Source: Glaesserella sp041814905 (GTDB taxonomy: Bacteria; Pseudomonadota; Gammaproteobacteria; Enterobacterales; Pasteurellaceae). From it: a DNA stretch of 64,000 nucleotides. Positions 1 to 9,987 of this stretch are shown in pieces; positions within the stretch are counted from its first letter, which is position 1, and each line of letters opens with the position of its first letter. The notes below the pieces were generated by a model, which saw nothing but the letters and a program-made list of their open reading frames with translations, was not told the DNA's origin and made no database searches. Both the position numbers and the translations under genes were made by a program. The DNA is taken from NCBI RefSeq assembly GCF_041814905.1, contig NZ_JBGXYA010000080.1:6948-70947 (forward strand), given 5' to 3'.

Positions 1-617
1 GAAGTAATCATATCGGTAATACCTAGTACTGCATTGCGTAATACATCATTAGCAACACCAAAAGCTTCATTAAATTTAACGTTTTTAGGCAATACTTTTA
101 ATAATTTGTCGTTTTGAATGATAATGAGAGAATCAACATGTTTAGCCAGTTCGCGAATACCTTGATCTGCGTATCCTGAACGTTTTTTACCTTCAAAGGA
201 AAAAGGTTTAGTAACAATACCTACTGTCAATGCACCTTGACTTTTTGCAATTTCCGCGATGACTGGGGCTGCACCGGTACCGGTACCACCACCCATACCG
301 ACTGCAATAAACACCATGTCCGCACCGGCAATCATATTGCTTAAGGCTTCACGGTCTTCTTCTGCCGCCTGATGACCAACATTCGGGTCTGCGCCGGCAC
401 CTAATCCTTTAGTTACGCTTGCACCTATTTGAATTGTATTACGCACTGCACTACTACGTAATACTTGCGCATCAGTATTAACTGAAAAAAACTCAACGCT
501 CCCAACATCTGTTTGGGTACTGCTTACCATGTGATTAAGCGCATTACCGCCGCCGCCGCCGACACCGATAACTTTAATTACCGCATCTTGAGTTGCTTCG
601 TAAATAGGTTCAAACAT
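1..617 (-). CDS. ftsZ: Cell division protein FtsZ (N-terminal part, runs off window)
   Basis: Tubulin-like GTPase that polymerises into the Z ring at mid-cell and recruits the divisome. The start codon is at 617 and about 205 residues lie in the window; the C-terminal half is beyond position 1. Visible are the N-terminal glycine stretch (VIGVGGGGGNALNHM) and the tubulin signature GGGTGTG that binds GTP phosphates, followed by the conserved region up to the synergy loop. It is the last visible gene of the dcw cluster, 42 bp downstream of ftsA. A GGGAGAATCAAG ribosome-binding region precedes the ATG. Identity is certain; only the 3' end is missing. Confidence 0.98.
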   Translation of the reverse strand, partial: MFEPIYEATQDAVIKVIGVGGGGGNALNHMVSSTQTDVGSVEFFSVNTDAQVLRSSAVRNTIQIGASVTKGLGAGADPNVGHQAAEEDREALSNMIAGADMVFIAVGMGGGTGTGAAPVIAEIAKSQGALTVGIVTKPFSFEGKKRSGYADQGIRELAKHVDSLIIIQNDKLLKVLPKNVKFNEAFGVANDVLRNAVLGITDMIT

Positions 618-659
618 TCTTGATTCTCCCTAAATGTGCTGATAACAGATCAACACTCA

Positions 660-1937
660 TTAAAAACTTGATTTTGCCCAATTATAAACTTTCTTAACAC
701 CACGACCAAAAATATCAATAATGCCACCGACTTTCTCACCGATTTCACCGCTTGAACTATTATCAGCATCGTTGTAATGACTATATTGCAAAAGTCCTAA
801 TACCGTTGCATATTGTGGTTTATTCACATAATCCGTTAATCCGGTAATATTTAACGGGTAACCGACACGAACCTGTGAACCAAATACAGATTTTGCACAT
901 TCTACAATATCTTCAATTTGAGAACCACCACCAGTTAAAACAATTCCCGCAATTAATTCTTGTTTTATACCTTTTTGTGACAACTCACTACGTAATTGTA
1001 TTAATTGTTCGACGACAAGCCCCAATAAATCGTTATAACATTGAGCCGTGACTTTAGACAATTGTTCTTTAGTAAAAGTTCTTGGCATTCTGCCGCCAAG
1101 CCCGGCTACATCAATTTTCTTCTCAGGGAAATGGGTAGGAGGAGTAATTGCACTACCGTATTGTACTTTTATATTTTCAGCCTCATTACGAGAAGCCGCA
1201 AACATCTGAGCAATATAGTCCGTCACATTATTACCGCCGAAGGGGATAACTTTACTAAAACGCAAAGCACCATCGGTATAAACCAGCACATCCATCGTAC
1301 CGCCACCAATATCAATTAAACAAACGCCTAATTCTCTTTCATCATCAGTCAATACGGAATAACTGGATGCCAAACCCGAAAAAACGATTTGATCGATTTT
1401 TAATTTACTGCGCTCCACCGCATTTTTCAAATTACGCAGCCAATCATTATGACATGCAATTAAGTGCGCCTGAGCCTGTAAGCGCATACCGGACAAACCC
1501 AACGGGTTTTTAGTTGCGGGCAATCTGTCTACTCGATATTCCTGAGGGATAATATGTAATGTTTCTAATCCGTCAGGTAATTTTACCGAACGGGCAATAT
1601 GAATCGCATTATCCAAATCTTCAGGATTCACTGCCCCGGTAAGCGGAACTGTGCCACTCTCATTTAAAGCGGTAATATGCGGACCGGAAAGTGCTAACGT
1701 CACGCCCATAATCTTACAATCCGAAACAGACTCCGCTTCTTCAATAGCTCGTTGAATGGAGCTTACCGTAGCATCAAGATCAACGACGCCACCGCCATAT
1801 ACGCCTTTTGACGGACTAACCCCCGAACCGATTACATTAATAACGCCGTCGGGTAATACTTCCCCTACAACCGCTACTACTTTATGAGTACCGATTTCTA
1901 AGCCAACAACTATTTTAGATTCTGCTACTTTTGTCAT
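660..1937 (-). CDS. ftsA: Cell division protein FtsA
   Basis: Actin-family ATPase that tethers FtsZ to the inner membrane and helps recruit later division proteins. The 425-residue product is the usual length. It begins with the actin-fold phosphate loop (VGLEIGTHKV), contains the second phosphate motif (CLIDIGGGTMDV) and the adenosine motif (VLTGGGSQ), and ends in a basic amphipathic helix (GRGVKKVYNWAKSSF), the membrane-targeting sequence. It lies between ftsQ and ftsZ as in other gammaproteobacteria. The ribosome-binding site in front of the ATG is weak, so translation may be partly coupled to ftsQ, 26 bp upstream. Confidence 0.97.
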   Translation of the reverse strand: MTKVAESKIVVGLEIGTHKVVAVVGEVLPDGVINVIGSGVSPSKGVYGGGVVDLDATVSSIQRAIEEAESVSDCKIMGVTLALSGPHITALNESGTVPLTGAVNPEDLDNAIHIARSVKLPDGLETLHIIPQEYRVDRLPATKNPLGLSGMRLQAQAHLIACHNDWLRNLKNAVERSKLKIDQIVFSGLASSYSVLTDDERELGVCLIDIGGGTMDVLVYTDGALRFSKVIPFGGNNVTDYIAQMFAASRNEAENIKVQYGSAITPPTHFPEKKIDVAGLGGRMPRTFTKEQLSKVTAQCYNDLLGLVVEQLIQLRSELSQKGIKQELIAGIVLTGGGSQIEDIVECAKSVFGSQVRVGYPLNITGLTDYVNKPQYATVLGLLQYSHYNDADNSSSGEIGEKVGGIIDIFGRGVKKVYNWAKSSF

Positions 1938-1963
1938 GATTAATTATGTTTGCGAATAATAAA

Positions 1964-2743
1964 TTATTTAATACTAAACCCTACGGATGCTCCGTGCTCA
2001 TAACGGAGATCTACATAGGACAACCGTTTTCCTTCCGGAATTTCAATTTCCGGGAATATTGTTACAAAGCGATCTATTTTCGGGAGCCAGTTTCCACGAC
2101 CTAACCTCAATTCTACGCCGTTATCTAACGTAATAGTCCAAGAGCCTCGACTATTCATTGCAATTGAAGCCAACTCTAAATTACGCGATTTCAGGTCATG
2201 CTGTATTTTTGACCAAGCCTCTAATACTACTTTGCTTTCGGAGTCAGGACCGGCTAATACCGGCAGCCCGCTTCCGTCAAAACGCCCTTTGGGCAAACTG
2301 AATACCACGCCTTGATCGGAAAGATATTGTTCTTTATTCCAAAGAGCGACGGGACGATGCTCCAATAATGTAATACTTAAACGATCAGGATAAACCTTTC
2401 TCACTACAACGTCTTTAATCCAAGAAACCGCTAAAAACTTATCTTTAACTTCTTGAATATCTTGTTCAAAATAGCCTTTCAACAGAGGTTCTTTCGATAA
2501 GATTTCACGAATATCCGTATTTGTTGTAAATTGAGTTTTATGAGTCAGCGCATACGATTTAATCGGTGTTTTATCTAATCTGGCTAACCAATTCGACCAA
2601 TTATTATAAATTACATAAATAAAAACGGCACATAATAGCACAATAATCGGCTTAATAAACATTAACCAATTTGTACTATTTTTCGGCTTACTCAAATTTG
2701 TTCGAATCACCGAAGTCGGTTTTTTACGAAAAACCACCGCCAT
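1964..2743 (-). CDS. ftsQ: Cell division protein FtsQ
   Basis: Bitopic divisome protein that forms the FtsQ-FtsL-FtsB complex. The 259-residue product has a short basic cytoplasmic N-terminus, one membrane segment at about residues 28-46 (FIKPIIVLLCAVFIYVIY), a POTRA-like domain after it and the FtsQ beta domain with the conserved stretch WIKDVVVRKVYPDRLSI. The start overlaps the ddl stop codon by one base (TAATG), which points to translational coupling. Position between ddl and ftsA is the standard dcw order. Confidence 0.95.
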   Translation of the reverse strand: MAVVFRKKPTSVIRTNLSKPKNSTNWLMFIKPIIVLLCAVFIYVIYNNWSNWLARLDKTPIKSYALTHKTQFTTNTDIREILSKEPLLKGYFEQDIQEVKDKFLAVSWIKDVVVRKVYPDRLSITLLEHRPVALWNKEQYLSDQGVVFSLPKGRFDGSGLPVLAGPDSESKVVLEAWSKIQHDLKSRNLELASIAMNSRGSWTITLDNGVELRLGRGNWLPKIDRFVTIFPEIEIPEGKRLSYVDLRYEHGASVGFSIK

Positions 2744-3654
2744 TAAACACTTAACTCCAATACACGCTCAACTAAACGCTCAAAACTGTAACCGACAGTT
2801 GCTGCAGATTTAGGGAAAATACTGTGGCTTGTCATACCTGGGCTTGTATTCACTTCAACCAAACGGAAATTGCCTTTTGCATCTTCCATGACATCAATTC
2901 TGCTCCACCCACGACAACCCACTACATCATAAGCCTGTTTAACCAACTTGGCGACTTCTGCTTGACGTTCGTCATTTAATACCGGACAAATATATTGGGT
3001 ATTGTCCGAAATATATTTTGCATGATAATCATAGAATTCGCCTTCCGGGATGATTTGCACCGCCGGCAAAACCTCACCGTCAAGTACCGGCACGGAGTAT
3101 TCTGCACCAGCCAAGTTCTCTTCCACTAAGACGATAGCATCATATTTTAACGCTTCCTCAATTGCCGGAAGGAGTTGCTCGGCTGTCTTCACTTTGCTGA
3201 CACCAACGCTTGAACCTTCACTGGCAGGTTTAACAAAGAGAGGTAAACCCAATTTTGCAATAATTTCGTCACAACTGACCGCTTGTCCGCGCTGCACAAC
3301 TACCATGTCGGCCGTCGGCAGACCTATTGCATTCCATAATAATTTGGTACGAAATTTATCCAACGTAATTGCCGAAGCCATCACACCGCAACCGGTATAA
3401 GGAATACCAAGCTGTTCCAATGCTCCTTGTAATACACCGTTTTCACCAATACCGCCGTGCAAAATATTAAACACGCGCTGAATACCTTTTTCTTTTAGTT
3501 TTTCAATCGGAAATGTTTTAGTATCAATCGCTTCTACGTTATAGCCCAAACTTTGTAATGCGCTGACTACCGCCGCGCCTGAATTCAGTGATACTTCACG
3601 TTCGGCAGAAACACCACCAAACAATACCGCAATTTTTTCGTTTTTTAAGCTCAT
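2743..3654 (-). CDS. ddl: D-alanine--D-alanine ligase
   Basis: ATP-grasp enzyme joining two D-alanines to make the dipeptide that MurF adds to the peptidoglycan precursor. The 303 residues match DdlB length. Recognisable are the N-terminal VLFGGVSAEREVSLNSG motif, HGGIGENGVLQGALE, the ATP-grasp core (PLFVKPASEGSSVGVSKV) and the metal-binding C-terminus (LVEVNTSPGMTSHSIFPKSA). It sits between murC and ftsQ, overlapping ftsQ by one base. AAGAGA precedes the ATG. The copy in the dcw cluster corresponds to ddlB of E. coli. Confidence 0.97.
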   Translation of the reverse strand: MSLKNEKIAVLFGGVSAEREVSLNSGAAVVSALQSLGYNVEAIDTKTFPIEKLKEKGIQRVFNILHGGIGENGVLQGALEQLGIPYTGCGVMASAITLDKFRTKLLWNAIGLPTADMVVVQRGQAVSCDEIIAKLGLPLFVKPASEGSSVGVSKVKTAEQLLPAIEEALKYDAIVLVEENLAGAEYSVPVLDGEVLPAVQIIPEGEFYDYHAKYISDNTQYICPVLNDERQAEVAKLVKQAYDVVGCRGWSRIDVMEDAKGNFRLVEVNTSPGMTSHSIFPKSAATVGYSFERLVERVLELSV

Positions 3655-3730
3655 TCTCTTTTACCTTACCACCTGTTAACTCAAGCTTCCTACTTATGCT
3701 AAAAACGCTTGTATCAGGCTTATATTTCTA

Positions 3731-5158
3731 TTAATTTTTCCAACTTGCTGCCAAATCACGTGAAAGTTTACTCACATTTCCCGCCCCTTGAGCCAAAATC
3801 AGGTCACCATCATGAATAATTCGATCAAGCACTTCACCTAATTGCGTACTGTCGGACACCAAAATCGGATCAACTTTACCCAAATTACGGATTGAACGAC
3901 ATAATGCCTTACTATCCGCCCCGACAATCGGCGCTTCCCCCGCTGCATACACGTCTAACATGACCAAAGCGTCCACCTGTGAAAGCACCTGCACAAAATC
4001 ATCGAACAAATCACGAGTCCGTGAATAACGATGTGGTTGGAATACCATAACCACACGTTTGTTTTCCCAACCTTGACGGGCAGCTTTGATAGTCACATCT
4101 ACTTCCGTTGGATGATGACCGTAATCATCAACCAACATTACTTTACCATTCGGACGAATAAATGAACCTAATTGATCAAAACGACGCCCCGCACCTTGGA
4201 AATTCGCCAGTGCGGCTAAAATTGCTTCATTACCGAGCCCTTCTTCTTTTGCGACGGCCAATGCCGCAGTCGCATTGAGCGCATTATGTTTACCCGGTAC
4301 GTTAAGTAATACTTCAATACGTTCACCAGACGGGCAAATAACGGAATAATGTCCTTGAAAACCGGTTTGTTGATAATCTTCGATACGATAATCCGCTTTT
4401 TCACTAAAGCCATAGCTAATAACTTGACGACCAACTTTCGGTGCAATTTCCATCACGACCGCATCATCGGCGCACATTACCGCTAAACCGTAAAACGGCA
4501 AGTTACGTAAAAAGCGCACGTAAGTCTCTTTCATTTTTTCAAAATCACCACCATAAGTATCCATATGATCCGGCTCAATATTCGTTACTACCGACACCAT
4601 TGGCTGTAAATGTAAGAAAGACGCATCACTTTCGTCTGCTTCTGCGATCAAATAACGGCTTGCGCCTAAATGGGCATTTTTTCCGGCTGATTTCACCAAA
4701 CCACCGTTTACAAAAGTCGGGTCAAGCCCCGCTTCTGTATAAATCATGGATAACATTGCGGTTGTTGTCGTTTTACCATGCGTACCGGCAACCGCAATAC
4801 CATGACGGAAACGCATAATTTCCGCCAACATTTGTGCGCGTTGAATAACTGGAATACGCAACGCTTTTGCCGCAACCACTTCAGGATTGCTGTCATTAAT
4901 CGCACTGGAAATAACAACCACACTTGCTCCGGCAACATTATCACCTTGGTGACCGAAATAAATTTTCGCCCCTGCTTTAGCTAAACGTTGAGTGACCGGA
5001 CCGTCGGCAATATCCGAACCACTGATTTTATACCCTTCGTTTAATAGAACTTCAGCGATACCGCTCATGCCCGCACCGCCAATCCCGACAAAGTGAATTT
5101 GGTTTACACGGCGCATTTCCGGTACAAGTGTTTTGATTTCATCTTGGAAATTTTTCAT
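3731..5158 (-). CDS. murC: UDP-N-acetylmuramate--L-alanine ligase MurC
   Basis: First Mur ligase: attaches L-alanine to UDP-MurNAc with ATP in the cytoplasm. The 475-residue protein shows the N-terminal Rossmann motif (HFVGIGGAGMSGIAEVL), the ATP P-loop (AGTHGKTTTTAML), the family-specific histidine region and the C-terminal domain with DDYGHHPTEV. Separated from murG upstream by an inverted uptake-signal pair (5179-5236), so murC may have partly independent mRNA processing within the cluster. Confidence 0.98.
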   Translation of the reverse strand: MKNFQDEIKTLVPEMRRVNQIHFVGIGGAGMSGIAEVLLNEGYKISGSDIADGPVTQRLAKAGAKIYFGHQGDNVAGASVVVISSAINDSNPEVVAAKALRIPVIQRAQMLAEIMRFRHGIAVAGTHGKTTTTAMLSMIYTEAGLDPTFVNGGLVKSAGKNAHLGASRYLIAEADESDASFLHLQPMVSVVTNIEPDHMDTYGGDFEKMKETYVRFLRNLPFYGLAVMCADDAVVMEIAPKVGRQVISYGFSEKADYRIEDYQQTGFQGHYSVICPSGERIEVLLNVPGKHNALNATAALAVAKEEGLGNEAILAALANFQGAGRRFDQLGSFIRPNGKVMLVDDYGHHPTEVDVTIKAARQGWENKRVVMVFQPHRYSRTRDLFDDFVQVLSQVDALVMLDVYAAGEAPIVGADSKALCRSIRNLGKVDPILVSDSTQLGEVLDRIIHDGDLILAQGAGNVSKLSRDLAASWKN

Positions 5159-5178
5159 TGTTATTACCTTATGTTATT

Positions 5179-5236
5179 ACAAGCGGTCTGTTTGCAAGCT
5201 TAATTTGCAAATCTCCGTTCCTAACTGACCGCTTGT
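5179..5236. repeat. Inverted pair of DNA uptake signals (58 bp) between murG and murC
   Basis: ACAAGCGGT at 5179-5187 and its complement ACCGCTTGT at 5228-5236 flank a central TTTGCAAA. The outer length is exactly 58 bp. Such pairs can fold as a hairpin, but here both flanking genes point the same way inside an operon and no U-run follows, so full termination is unlikely. Confidence 0.85.
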
Positions 5237-5247
5237 ACTAAAAAATA

Positions 5248-6303
5248 TTAATTTGCTTCTTGAGTGATCACTTCAGCAACACGCTTGGCTGCAAGCGGTG
5301 TCGACTTTTGGCGCGCTTTCACTGCCATTTCAGTGAGTAAACGGCGATCCGCCACTAACGGTTGCAGAGCCTTCAATAAACTTTCCGGAGAAAAATCTTT
5401 TTGTTCGATAATAATCGCCGCTCCGGCTTGTGCCAAATATTCGGCATTTAAAAATTGTTGGCGATCTTTATGTTGAAACGGCACAAAAACAGCAGGCAAC
5501 CCGGCAGCGGCAATTTCACATACCGTTAATGCGCCGGAACGACAAATCACTAAATCCGCCCATTCATAAGCGGCTTTCATATCATCGATAAATTCGCTGG
5601 CGATACCATTACCGGTTGCTTGATAAACTTGTTCGACGCCCTCTAATTTGCCTTTACCGACCTGATGGCTGATAAAGACGCTTTCCCCTAAACGTTTTGC
5701 AACTTCCGGCACGGTTTTATTAATGACCATTGCCCCTTGGCTGCCTCCCATCGCCAAAATATTGATCGGATAACCTTTTTCAGCGAAACGTTGCTCCGGC
5801 GGTGCAATGTGAAAAAGATCTTGTCTTACCGGATTGCCGACCACTTCCGCATTAGGAAATGCCGATGGAAACGCTTGTAACGTTTTACGGGCAATTTTGG
5901 ACAACCATACATTGGTCAAGCCTGCTACTGCATTTTGCTCATGAAGAATAATCGGCACACCGCATAATTTTGCCGCAATACCGCCCGGACCTGACACATA
6001 GCCCCCCATTCCCAATACCGCATCAGGTTGGTAATTTTTGATGATTTTACGCGCTTGTAATACCGCACGGAAAATCGCAAATGGAGCGGTAAGTAATGCT
6101 TTAATCCCTTTACCTTTCAAACCTGAAATCTGAATAAACTCAATCGGGATACCGTGTTTCGGCACTAAATCTGCTTCCATACGATCTTGAGTTCCTAACC
6201 AGCGGATTTCCCAACCTTGCTGCTGTAACTCACGGGCAACGGCAATGGCGGGGAAAACATGCCCGCCTGTTCCGCCTGCCATAACTAATAATTTCTTTGC
6301 CAC
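5248..6303 (-). CDS. murG: Lipid II synthase MurG (GTG start)
   Basis: Membrane-associated glycosyltransferase adding GlcNAc to lipid I to make lipid II. The 351-residue product has the N-terminal glycine loop MAGGTGGHVFPA, the second loop MGGSQGA and the C-terminal UDP-GlcNAc pocket CRSGALTVCEIAAAGLPAVFVP. The best start is a GTG at 6303: AGGA lies upstream at suitable spacing and it keeps the few residues before MAGGTGG that the family has. It follows ftsW by 17 bp. Confidence 0.97.
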   Translation of the reverse strand: MAKKLLVMAGGTGGHVFPAIAVARELQQQGWEIRWLGTQDRMEADLVPKHGIPIEFIQISGLKGKGIKALLTAPFAIFRAVLQARKIIKNYQPDAVLGMGGYVSGPGGIAAKLCGVPIILHEQNAVAGLTNVWLSKIARKTLQAFPSAFPNAEVVGNPVRQDLFHIAPPEQRFAEKGYPINILAMGGSQGAMVINKTVPEVAKRLGESVFISHQVGKGKLEGVEQVYQATGNGIASEFIDDMKAAYEWADLVICRSGALTVCEIAAAGLPAVFVPFQHKDRQQFLNAEYLAQAGAAIIIEQKDFSPESLLKALQPLVADRRLLTEMAVKARQKSTPLAAKRVAEVITQEAN

Positions 6304-6320
6304 TTTTTATTATCCTAATA

Positions 6321-7499
6321 CTAATCGTCAATTAAATGAGCGTGTCCCACTTTCGCCAGACGGTTTTCATGATCTATTCTTAATAACACCGCAATGGCAA
6401 TCGACATAATCACTAAACTTGACCCACCATAACTTACCAATGGAAAAGTTAATCCTTTGGTCGGTAATAGTCCGGAAGCCACGCCAAGATTTACAAAGCC
6501 TTGAATAAAAATCCAAACGCCGATACCAAAGGCAAAAAAACCTTTAAAACGTTGCTCTAAAATTAATGCTTCACGGCTGATTTTCAGTGCACGTAACGTT
6601 AAGGCAGTCAATAACAGTACAATCACGCCGATGCCGAATAAGCCAAATTCTTCACCAACCACGGCCATTACAAAGTCCGTGTGAGCTTCCGGTAAATATT
6701 CTAATTTTTGTACAGAATTACCTAATCCTCTTCCCCACCATTCTCCCTGACCAAATGCCATTTGTGAGTTGGATAATTGGAAACCGTCACCATAAGCGTC
6801 GGCAAAAGGATCCATAAAGGACGTTACACGTTTTAAACGATATTCGGAACTCAATACCAAAAACGCAAACGCTAATCCGCCGGTAATCACTAATAAGAGG
6901 AACTGGAACTTTCGCGCTCCCATAATAAACAACATTGCAAACGTGAGAACAAATAATACCGCTGTACTACCTAAATCAGGTTGCAATAACAGTAATATAC
7001 TAAACAGCCCTAAAATCACCATTGGTCGGACAAAACTAAAACTTCTGGTACGCATTTCATCAAATTTACGCACATAAAAACTAGAGAAATAACAAATTAC
7101 CGCTAATTTTGCCAATTCTGCCGGTTGGAAGTTAATGGGACCAATCGGAATCCAACGAGTCGCCCCGTTTACGTTTTTACCGACGAATAAGGTTGCCAGC
7201 AACAAACCTAAAGAAATAACGAAAAACCAGCCGTTAAATCGCTCCCAACGTTCGCTCGGTACCTGTACAAAGAATGCACAAGCACAAATTGCCGCAATAA
7301 CATACAGACCGTCACGAACAGCAAAGTGAAACGGATCATTATACAAACGGGTACTGATCGGAATGGAGGCCGATGTTACCATCACTAAGCCAATCATCAG
7401 TAACACGATAAACAGCCAAATCAAACTGCGATCATAAAGAGCATTCGGAGGGGTTAAATTCGTCCACTTTGCCCATTCCTGTTTCACACTCTCAAGCAT
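6321..7499 (-). CDS. ftsW: Septal peptidoglycan glycosyltransferase FtsW (SEDS family)
   Basis: Polytopic SEDS-family polymerase that works with FtsI to make septal peptidoglycan. The 392-residue protein has about ten hydrophobic segments and the family landmarks NGATRWIPIGPINFQPAELAK, LLQPDLGS and, near the C-terminus, TFPLVSYGGSSLV. Its ATG overlaps the murD stop by one base. Downstream is murG. Confidence 0.97.
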   Translation of the reverse strand: MLESVKQEWAKWTNLTPPNALYDRSLIWLFIVLLMIGLVMVTSASIPISTRLYNDPFHFAVRDGLYVIAAICACAFFVQVPSERWERFNGWFFVISLGLLLATLFVGKNVNGATRWIPIGPINFQPAELAKLAVICYFSSFYVRKFDEMRTRSFSFVRPMVILGLFSILLLLQPDLGSTAVLFVLTFAMLFIMGARKFQFLLLVITGGLAFAFLVLSSEYRLKRVTSFMDPFADAYGDGFQLSNSQMAFGQGEWWGRGLGNSVQKLEYLPEAHTDFVMAVVGEEFGLFGIGVIVLLLTALTLRALKISREALILEQRFKGFFAFGIGVWIFIQGFVNLGVASGLLPTKGLTFPLVSYGGSSLVIMSIAIAVLLRIDHENRLAKVGHAHLIDD

Positions 7500-8800
7500 T
7501 AGGAGACTACTCCCTGCGCAAGTTCGGCAAATTGTTTACCTCGTACTTCAAAATTCGGGAATTGATCCAAACTAGCGCACGCAGGTGAAAGCAAAACCAT
7601 ATCACCCGCTTTCAATTGCGGACGAATCGCTTCTACCGCCTCTTTCATCGTTTCAATCAACACGCTTCGTTCACTTAATTGCGCGAGCTGCGCACCATCT
7701 TTACCGAAGCAGTAGCAAATAATATTTTCTTTATTAATCAAAGGTTTCAATTCAGTGAAATCGGCATCTTTACCATCACCGCCCAACAATAAATAGAGCG
7801 TTCCATCCACTTTTAAGCCGTTCAACGCTGCTACTGTACTGCCGACATTAGTCGCTTTAGAATCATTAATCCAACGCACTCCGTCATGAGTCGCTACAGG
7901 CTGGAAACGGTGCTCCAAACCACAATAACTTTTCAGGGCTTTCACAATACCTTCGCGCGGAACGCCTGCCGCTTCAGCCAACGCTATTGACGCTAAAGCG
8001 TTCATCTCATTATGGCGACCTTTAATTACCATCTCTTTTATCGCAATTATCGGCTCTTCACCGGAATACAGTACCCCATCACGGACACTGTAATCTGCCT
8101 CATGTTCTGCAAATTTACGCAAAGATCCGACCGCTTGTAACGGGTAAGTTTGCGGATCCTCACCGTTTACAATGATATGTTCCGCATTTTCATAAATGTT
8201 GAGCTTCGCTTGGCGATAATCTGCAATACTGTCGTAACGATCCATGTGATCTTCACTCAGATTTAAAATCGTCGCCGATTTTGCTTTTAATGAATGGGTT
8301 GTTTCTAATTGAAAACTTGAAAGTTCAAGCACATAGAGATCATAATCGCCACTCAATAAACTTAAAGCCGGCACACCGATATTACCGCCCATACCAACTT
8401 TAATTCCCGCCTGTTTCGCCATTTCGGTCGTTAAAGTCGTCACGGTACTTTTACCGTTTGAACCGGTAATCGCAATAATCGGCGCTTTTGCTTCACGACA
8501 AAACAACTCAATATCGCCCACCACTTCAATGCCTGATCGAATAGCTTGCTGAATTTCAGGTGTAGCAATCGCAAGCCCCGGACTGATTACAATCAGATCA
8601 GAGGCAAGTAACCATTCAAGATTAAGACTTCCGGTATGTAGCGGAATATCTTTCGCCAACTTATCTGCACCGGCAGGCTGCTGACGGGTATCAATGACCT
8701 GTACTTTTGCCTTTTTCTCTACTAAAAAATCGACACAAGATAAGCCGGTTTTTCCTAAGCCGATAACCGTTACTAATTTGTCTTGATATTGATTTTGCAT
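7499..8800 (-). CDS. murD: UDP-N-acetylmuramoylalanine--D-glutamate ligase MurD
   Basis: Second Mur ligase: adds D-glutamate to UDP-MurNAc-L-Ala. The 433 residues contain the Rossmann start (VTVIGLGKTGLSCVDFL), the P-loop (ITGSNGKSTVTTL), the Mur-family histidine region (HRFQPVATHDGVRWINDSKATN) and LLSPACASLDQF near the C-terminus. An uptake-signal core lies inside the gene at 8130-8138. It is followed with one-base overlap by ftsW. Confidence 0.98.
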   Translation of the reverse strand: MQNQYQDKLVTVIGLGKTGLSCVDFLVEKKAKVQVIDTRQQPAGADKLAKDIPLHTGSLNLEWLLASDLIVISPGLAIATPEIQQAIRSGIEVVGDIELFCREAKAPIIAITGSNGKSTVTTLTTEMAKQAGIKVGMGGNIGVPALSLLSGDYDLYVLELSSFQLETTHSLKAKSATILNLSEDHMDRYDSIADYRQAKLNIYENAEHIIVNGEDPQTYPLQAVGSLRKFAEHEADYSVRDGVLYSGEEPIIAIKEMVIKGRHNEMNALASIALAEAAGVPREGIVKALKSYCGLEHRFQPVATHDGVRWINDSKATNVGSTVAALNGLKVDGTLYLLLGGDGKDADFTELKPLINKENIICYCFGKDGAQLAQLSERSVLIETMKEAVEAIRPQLKAGDMVLLSPACASLDQFPNFEVRGKQFAELAQGVVS

Positions 8801-8856
8801 ATTTTATTCTCTTCCAATTTTTTGAATTTGGCGGATAAAACCCACCATGCAAATTT

Positions 8857-9939
8857 TTAACGCAGTTTTAATGTCACCAATCCAATCAACACTAACATTA
8901 ATGTGATAATCCAGAAACGGACGATAACACGAGGTTCCGGCCAGCCTTTCAGTTCAAAGTGATGATGAATCGGTGCCATACGGAAAATACGTTTTTGGCG
9001 AAGCTTATAAGAACCGACCTGTAAAATTACCGACAAAGCTTCCACCACAAATACACCGCCCATTACAACTAACAGTAATTCCTGACGAACCAATACTGCA
9101 ATGACACCCAAAGCACCGCCCAGTGAAAGTGAGCCGACATCGCCCATAAAGACTTGTGCCGGATAGGTGTTAAACCACAAAAAGCCTAAACCAGCCCCAA
9201 TAATTGCGGTACATAAAATCACCAATTCACTGCTATATTTGATATAAGGAATATGTAAGTATTGAGCAAAATTATAGTTCCCCGTCGCCCAAGCGATAAG
9301 TGCAAATGCACCCGCTACCATAATGATCGGCACGATCGCCAAGCCGTCTAAACCGTCGGTTAAGTTCACTGCATTACTGGTGCCGACAATGACAAAATAG
9401 GTCAATACAATGTAGAACAAGCCAAGTTGCGGCATCACATCTTTGAAAAATGGCACAACGAGCTGAGTTGCAGCGGTATCTTTTCCAATCGCATACATAC
9501 CAAAAGCAGAAATCAATGCAATGACCGACAACCAAAAATATTTCCAACGGGCAATCAAACCATCGGTGCTTTTACGCGAAATTTTCCAATAATCATCAAC
9601 AAAACCAACAACGCCATAGCCTAACAAAATAAATAATACAAACCAAACATAAGGATTTCTCAAATCCGCCCAAAGTAAAGTACTCGCACCAATCGCAAAT
9701 AGAATCATTACCCCGCCCATTGTCGGCGTGCCGCGTTTTTTGTAGTGGCTTTCCGGACCATCGTGGCGAACTTCTTGACCGAATTTTAAAATTTGTAAGC
9801 GACGAATCACCGTCGGACCAATCCATAAACCAATAATCAGCGCAGTTAATAACGCCATAATTGAACGGAAAGTAATATAGGACACCACATTAAACGCAGT
9901 ATTAAACTGCACAAGATACTCAGCTAGCCAAACTAACAT
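8857..9939 (-). CDS. mraY: Phospho-N-acetylmuramoyl-pentapeptide transferase MraY
   Basis: Integral membrane enzyme moving phospho-MurNAc-pentapeptide onto undecaprenyl phosphate to make lipid I. The 360 residues equal the E. coli length. Visible are about ten membrane segments and the signature motifs KKRGTPTMGG, GFVDDYWK (catalytic aspartates), NAVNLTDGLDGLA and the histidine motif MAPIHHHFELKGW. AAGGATTTAGCA precedes the ATG. Located between murF and murD as expected. Confidence 0.98.
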   Translation of the reverse strand: MLVWLAEYLVQFNTAFNVVSYITFRSIMALLTALIIGLWIGPTVIRRLQILKFGQEVRHDGPESHYKKRGTPTMGGVMILFAIGASTLLWADLRNPYVWFVLFILLGYGVVGFVDDYWKISRKSTDGLIARWKYFWLSVIALISAFGMYAIGKDTAATQLVVPFFKDVMPQLGLFYIVLTYFVIVGTSNAVNLTDGLDGLAIVPIIMVAGAFALIAWATGNYNFAQYLHIPYIKYSSELVILCTAIIGAGLGFLWFNTYPAQVFMGDVGSLSLGGALGVIAVLVRQELLLVVMGGVFVVEALSVILQVGSYKLRQKRIFRMAPIHHHFELKGWPEPRVIVRFWIITLMLVLIGLVTLKLR

Positions 9940-9987
9940 TGCTAAATCCTTAAAAGAACAAAAAATAAAAAATCTAAAAAACTCGAG